Positions 62,441 through 64,000 of a stretch of 64,000 bases of DNA are shown in pieces. Source of the stretch: Rhizophagus prolifer (taxonomy: Eukaryota; Glomeromycota; Glomeromycetes; Glomerales; Glomeraceae); assembly GCA_019425655.1 (NCBI GenBank), contig NQWY01033937.1, forward strand, positions 26,471 through 90,470. Reading direction: 5' to 3'. The stretch's first letter is position 1. Each line of letters begins with the position of its first letter. Below the pieces are notes generated by a model. It had not been told where the DNA came from. It was given only the letters and a program-made list of their open reading frames with translations, and did no database searches. A program made the position numbers and the translations under genes.

Positions 62441-63814
62441 ATGTTCGATATCATTATCATTGGTGCTGGTACCGCTGGTATTAGTGCTTATAAAGAAGCA
62501 GTGAAATACACAAACAATATTTTAATTATAAATGATGGGCCATGGGATACCACATGCGCACGTGTAGGCTGCATGCCAAGTAAAGTCTTAATTTCTACTG
62601 CAAATCGTATGTATGACATACAAAATGCTCAAAAAGTTGGGTTGAATGCTTCAGTAGATATTAATACTGATCAGGTTATGGAACATGTAAGAACCTTACG
62701 TGACCGCTTTACGAAGGCGACCCTTAACGATGTAGAGCAATGGCCAACTGAACATAGAATTTCAGGTAAAGTACGTTTTATTGATTCGGAAACTATTGAA
62801 GTGAATGGTAAACAATACCAATCAAAAAGCTTTATTCTGGCGGTTGGTTCCACTCCTAATTATGATCAAACATGGAAACAAGAATTAGGTAATCGCCTTA
62901 TTACTACAGACCAAATATTTGAATTAGACACTCTACCTAAATCTATTGCCGTTATTGGAAGTGGAGTAATTGCCCTAGAGATTGCCCAAGCCATGCATCG
63001 CTTGGGTGTAGAAACAACTATATTTGCTCGTAGTAAAAGAATTGGAATATTTACTAGCTCTAAATTACAGCAACTTGCTCAACAAGAGTTAAGTAAAGAG
63101 TTAAATTTTTTATTTGAGACATTACCTAGCGCAGTTAAGTCTACTTCTAATGGCGTTATATTAAATTATAAAATTGATGAAAAAGAAAAATCTATTCAAG
63201 CTGAGTATGTGTTATCTGCAACAGGCCGTTCAAGCTTACTAGAGACCTTACAATTAGAGAATATTGATAAATCTTTTAAAGACATTAAATTATTACCTAT
63301 AAATGCAAAAACAAAACAGTTGGATAGTTATCCAATTTTCATTGCTGGGGATGCTTATACTTCAACGCCATTACAACATGAAGCAGCTCATGAAGGTAGA
63401 AAAATAGTTTATAACTGTTTGAATTACCCACAAGTTAATCCAGTTAAGACACTCATTCCATTAGGAATAGTGTTCAGTCATCCAGAAATGGCAATTGTAG
63501 GGCAAAGTTATAAGCAGCTAAAAAATAATGGAGTAGAGTTTGTTACGGGCGAAGTTTCTTATGAAAGACAAGGAAGAGCTATTGTTCTCGGAAAAAATAA
63601 AGGTGCTATTGAAGTTTATATAGAACGAGAAACTCAAAAACTACTTGGTGCCGAGTTATTTACAGAAGCAACAGAACATATGGCGCATTTGTTAAGCTGG
63701 ATTATTGGTGAAGGATTAACTTTAAATGACATTTTAGAAAAACCTTTTTATCATCCCACTCTCGAAGAGGGTCTGCGCACGGCTCTAAAACATGCTCGTA
63801 GACAGTTAAAATAA
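62441..63814 (+). CDS. Dihydrolipoyl dehydrogenase-like disulfide oxidoreductase
   Basis: The 457-residue flavoprotein opens FDIIIIGAGTAGISAY (FAD), has the redox disulfide Cys39/Cys44 in CARVGCMPSKVL, the NAD site IAVIGSGVIALEIAQAMHRLG, the second FAD contact IFIAGDAYTS, and the dimer domain with HPTLEEGLRTAL carrying the active-site His-Glu. Sequence and active site match dihydrolipoamide dehydrogenases, but it is not linked to a 2-oxoacid dehydrogenase operon, so it is probably a paralogue with a different or additional substrate. Confidence 0.88.
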   Translation: MFDIIIIGAGTAGISAYKEAVKYTNNILIINDGPWDTTCARVGCMPSKVLISTANRMYDIQNAQKVGLNASVDINTDQVMEHVRTLRDRFTKATLNDVEQWPTEHRISGKVRFIDSETIEVNGKQYQSKSFILAVGSTPNYDQTWKQELGNRLITTDQIFELDTLPKSIAVIGSGVIALEIAQAMHRLGVETTIFARSKRIGIFTSSKLQQLAQQELSKELNFLFETLPSAVKSTSNGVILNYKIDEKEKSIQAEYVLSATGRSSLLETLQLENIDKSFKDIKLLPINAKTKQLDSYPIFIAGDAYTSTPLQHEAAHEGRKIVYNCLNYPQVNPVKTLIPLGIVFSHPEMAIVGQSYKQLKNNGVEFVTGEVSYERQGRAIVLGKNKGAIEVYIERETQKLLGAELFTEATEHMAHLLSWIIGEGLTLNDILEKPFYHPTLEEGLRTALKHARRQLK

Positions 63815-63823
63815 TACATTTAG

Positions 63824-63854
63824 AAGAGCTTTCTTAATTTTAAAGTTAGCTCTT
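63824..63854 (+). terminator. Possible weak terminator after the disulfide oxidoreductase gene
   Basis: AAGAGCT / AGCTCTT stem of seven pairs with a 17-base loop and only a short T run. Confidence 0.3.
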
Positions 63855-63929
63855 ATTCATTTCTCATTAAACATTTGAATAAAATCAGTAATTTCTTTAT
63901 TAATTGAATTAAATTTTAATGTTTAAAGA

Positions 63930-64000
63930 TTAAGGATCAGTAATTAACTTTCCGCTTTTATTCCGCGCAACAAGCAACACCCCGGTTTCTTTTGAAACTG
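63930..64000 (-). CDS. C-terminal end of a gene that continues past the window
   Basis: On the minus strand an open frame enters at the right edge and reads VSKETGVLLVARNKSGKLITDP before TAA at 63930. It is the only open frame there with plausible protein character. Too little is present to name a family. Confidence 0.55.
   Translation of the reverse strand, partial: VSKETGVLLVARNKSGKLITDP

Overview
The window is chromosomal DNA of an Acinetobacter. The clearest signs are an OmpA nearly identical in its opening to Acinetobacter OmpA, the BaeSR two-component pair, and a lipooligosaccharide (LOS) outer-core gene cluster lying between aspS and ilvE, the site where A. baumannii and its relatives carry it. 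The OmpA C-terminus lacks the Ala-rich tail I remember from A. baumannii, so a related species of the calcoaceticus-baumannii complex is possible; this is inference. I see no prophage, insertion sequence, CRISPR array or resistance gene.

Layout. 1-4.8 kb: the N-terminal part of a TonB receptor, a 3-methyladenine DNA glycosylase, the RNA ligase gene rtcB with an elaborate leader and a small basic protein behind it, then ompA. 4.8-16.3 kb: a pseudopilin, two thiolases, a VOC protein, sulfite reductase with a DUF934 partner, a truncated CaiB-type CoA transferase, an AraC regulator before a thiolase / multifunctional beta-oxidation pair, and a patatin. 16.3-28 kb: GNAT and methyltransferase, TrhA-like membrane protein, MFS carrier, a 1-Cys peroxiredoxin flanked by two gene remnants, fatty-acid desaturase, SelO, L,D-transpeptidase, BaeRS and a divergent small lipoprotein. 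28-38.3 kb: two tandem acyl-CoA dehydrogenases, PsiE, RcnB-like protein, a phospholipase-D family protein, and a ZnuD-type zinc receptor with a Zur box. 38.4-56.2 kb: aspS, the LOS outer-core locus, ilvE and glnE. 56.2-64 kb: orphan histidine kinase, DUF2939 protein, tRNA-Leu(CAA), queA, a 34-residue lipoprotein, an Ig-like lipoprotein and a dihydrolipoyl dehydrogenase homologue.

How the genes work together. Fatty-acid and acyl-CoA metabolism recurs (two thiolases, the multifunctional protein, two acyl-CoA dehydrogenases, desaturase, CoA-transferase remnant). Envelope construction is the second theme (OmpA, outer-core enzymes, phosphoethanolamine transferase, L,D-transpeptidase, several lipoproteins). 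Metal control appears at znuD.

Most unusual points: (1) rtcB is preceded by a promoter with a perfect palindrome over the predicted start site, a nine-codon ORF with a very strong ribosome site, and mutually exclusive RNA hairpins ending in an intrinsic terminator 35 bases before rtcB, which together look like an attenuator; (2) the outer-core locus carries UDP-galactopyranose mutase, a Stealth sugar-phosphate transferase, a DUF707 protein and a phosphoethanolamine transferase, predicting galactofuranose and phosphodiester decoration of the LOS; (3) several very small genes and remnants.
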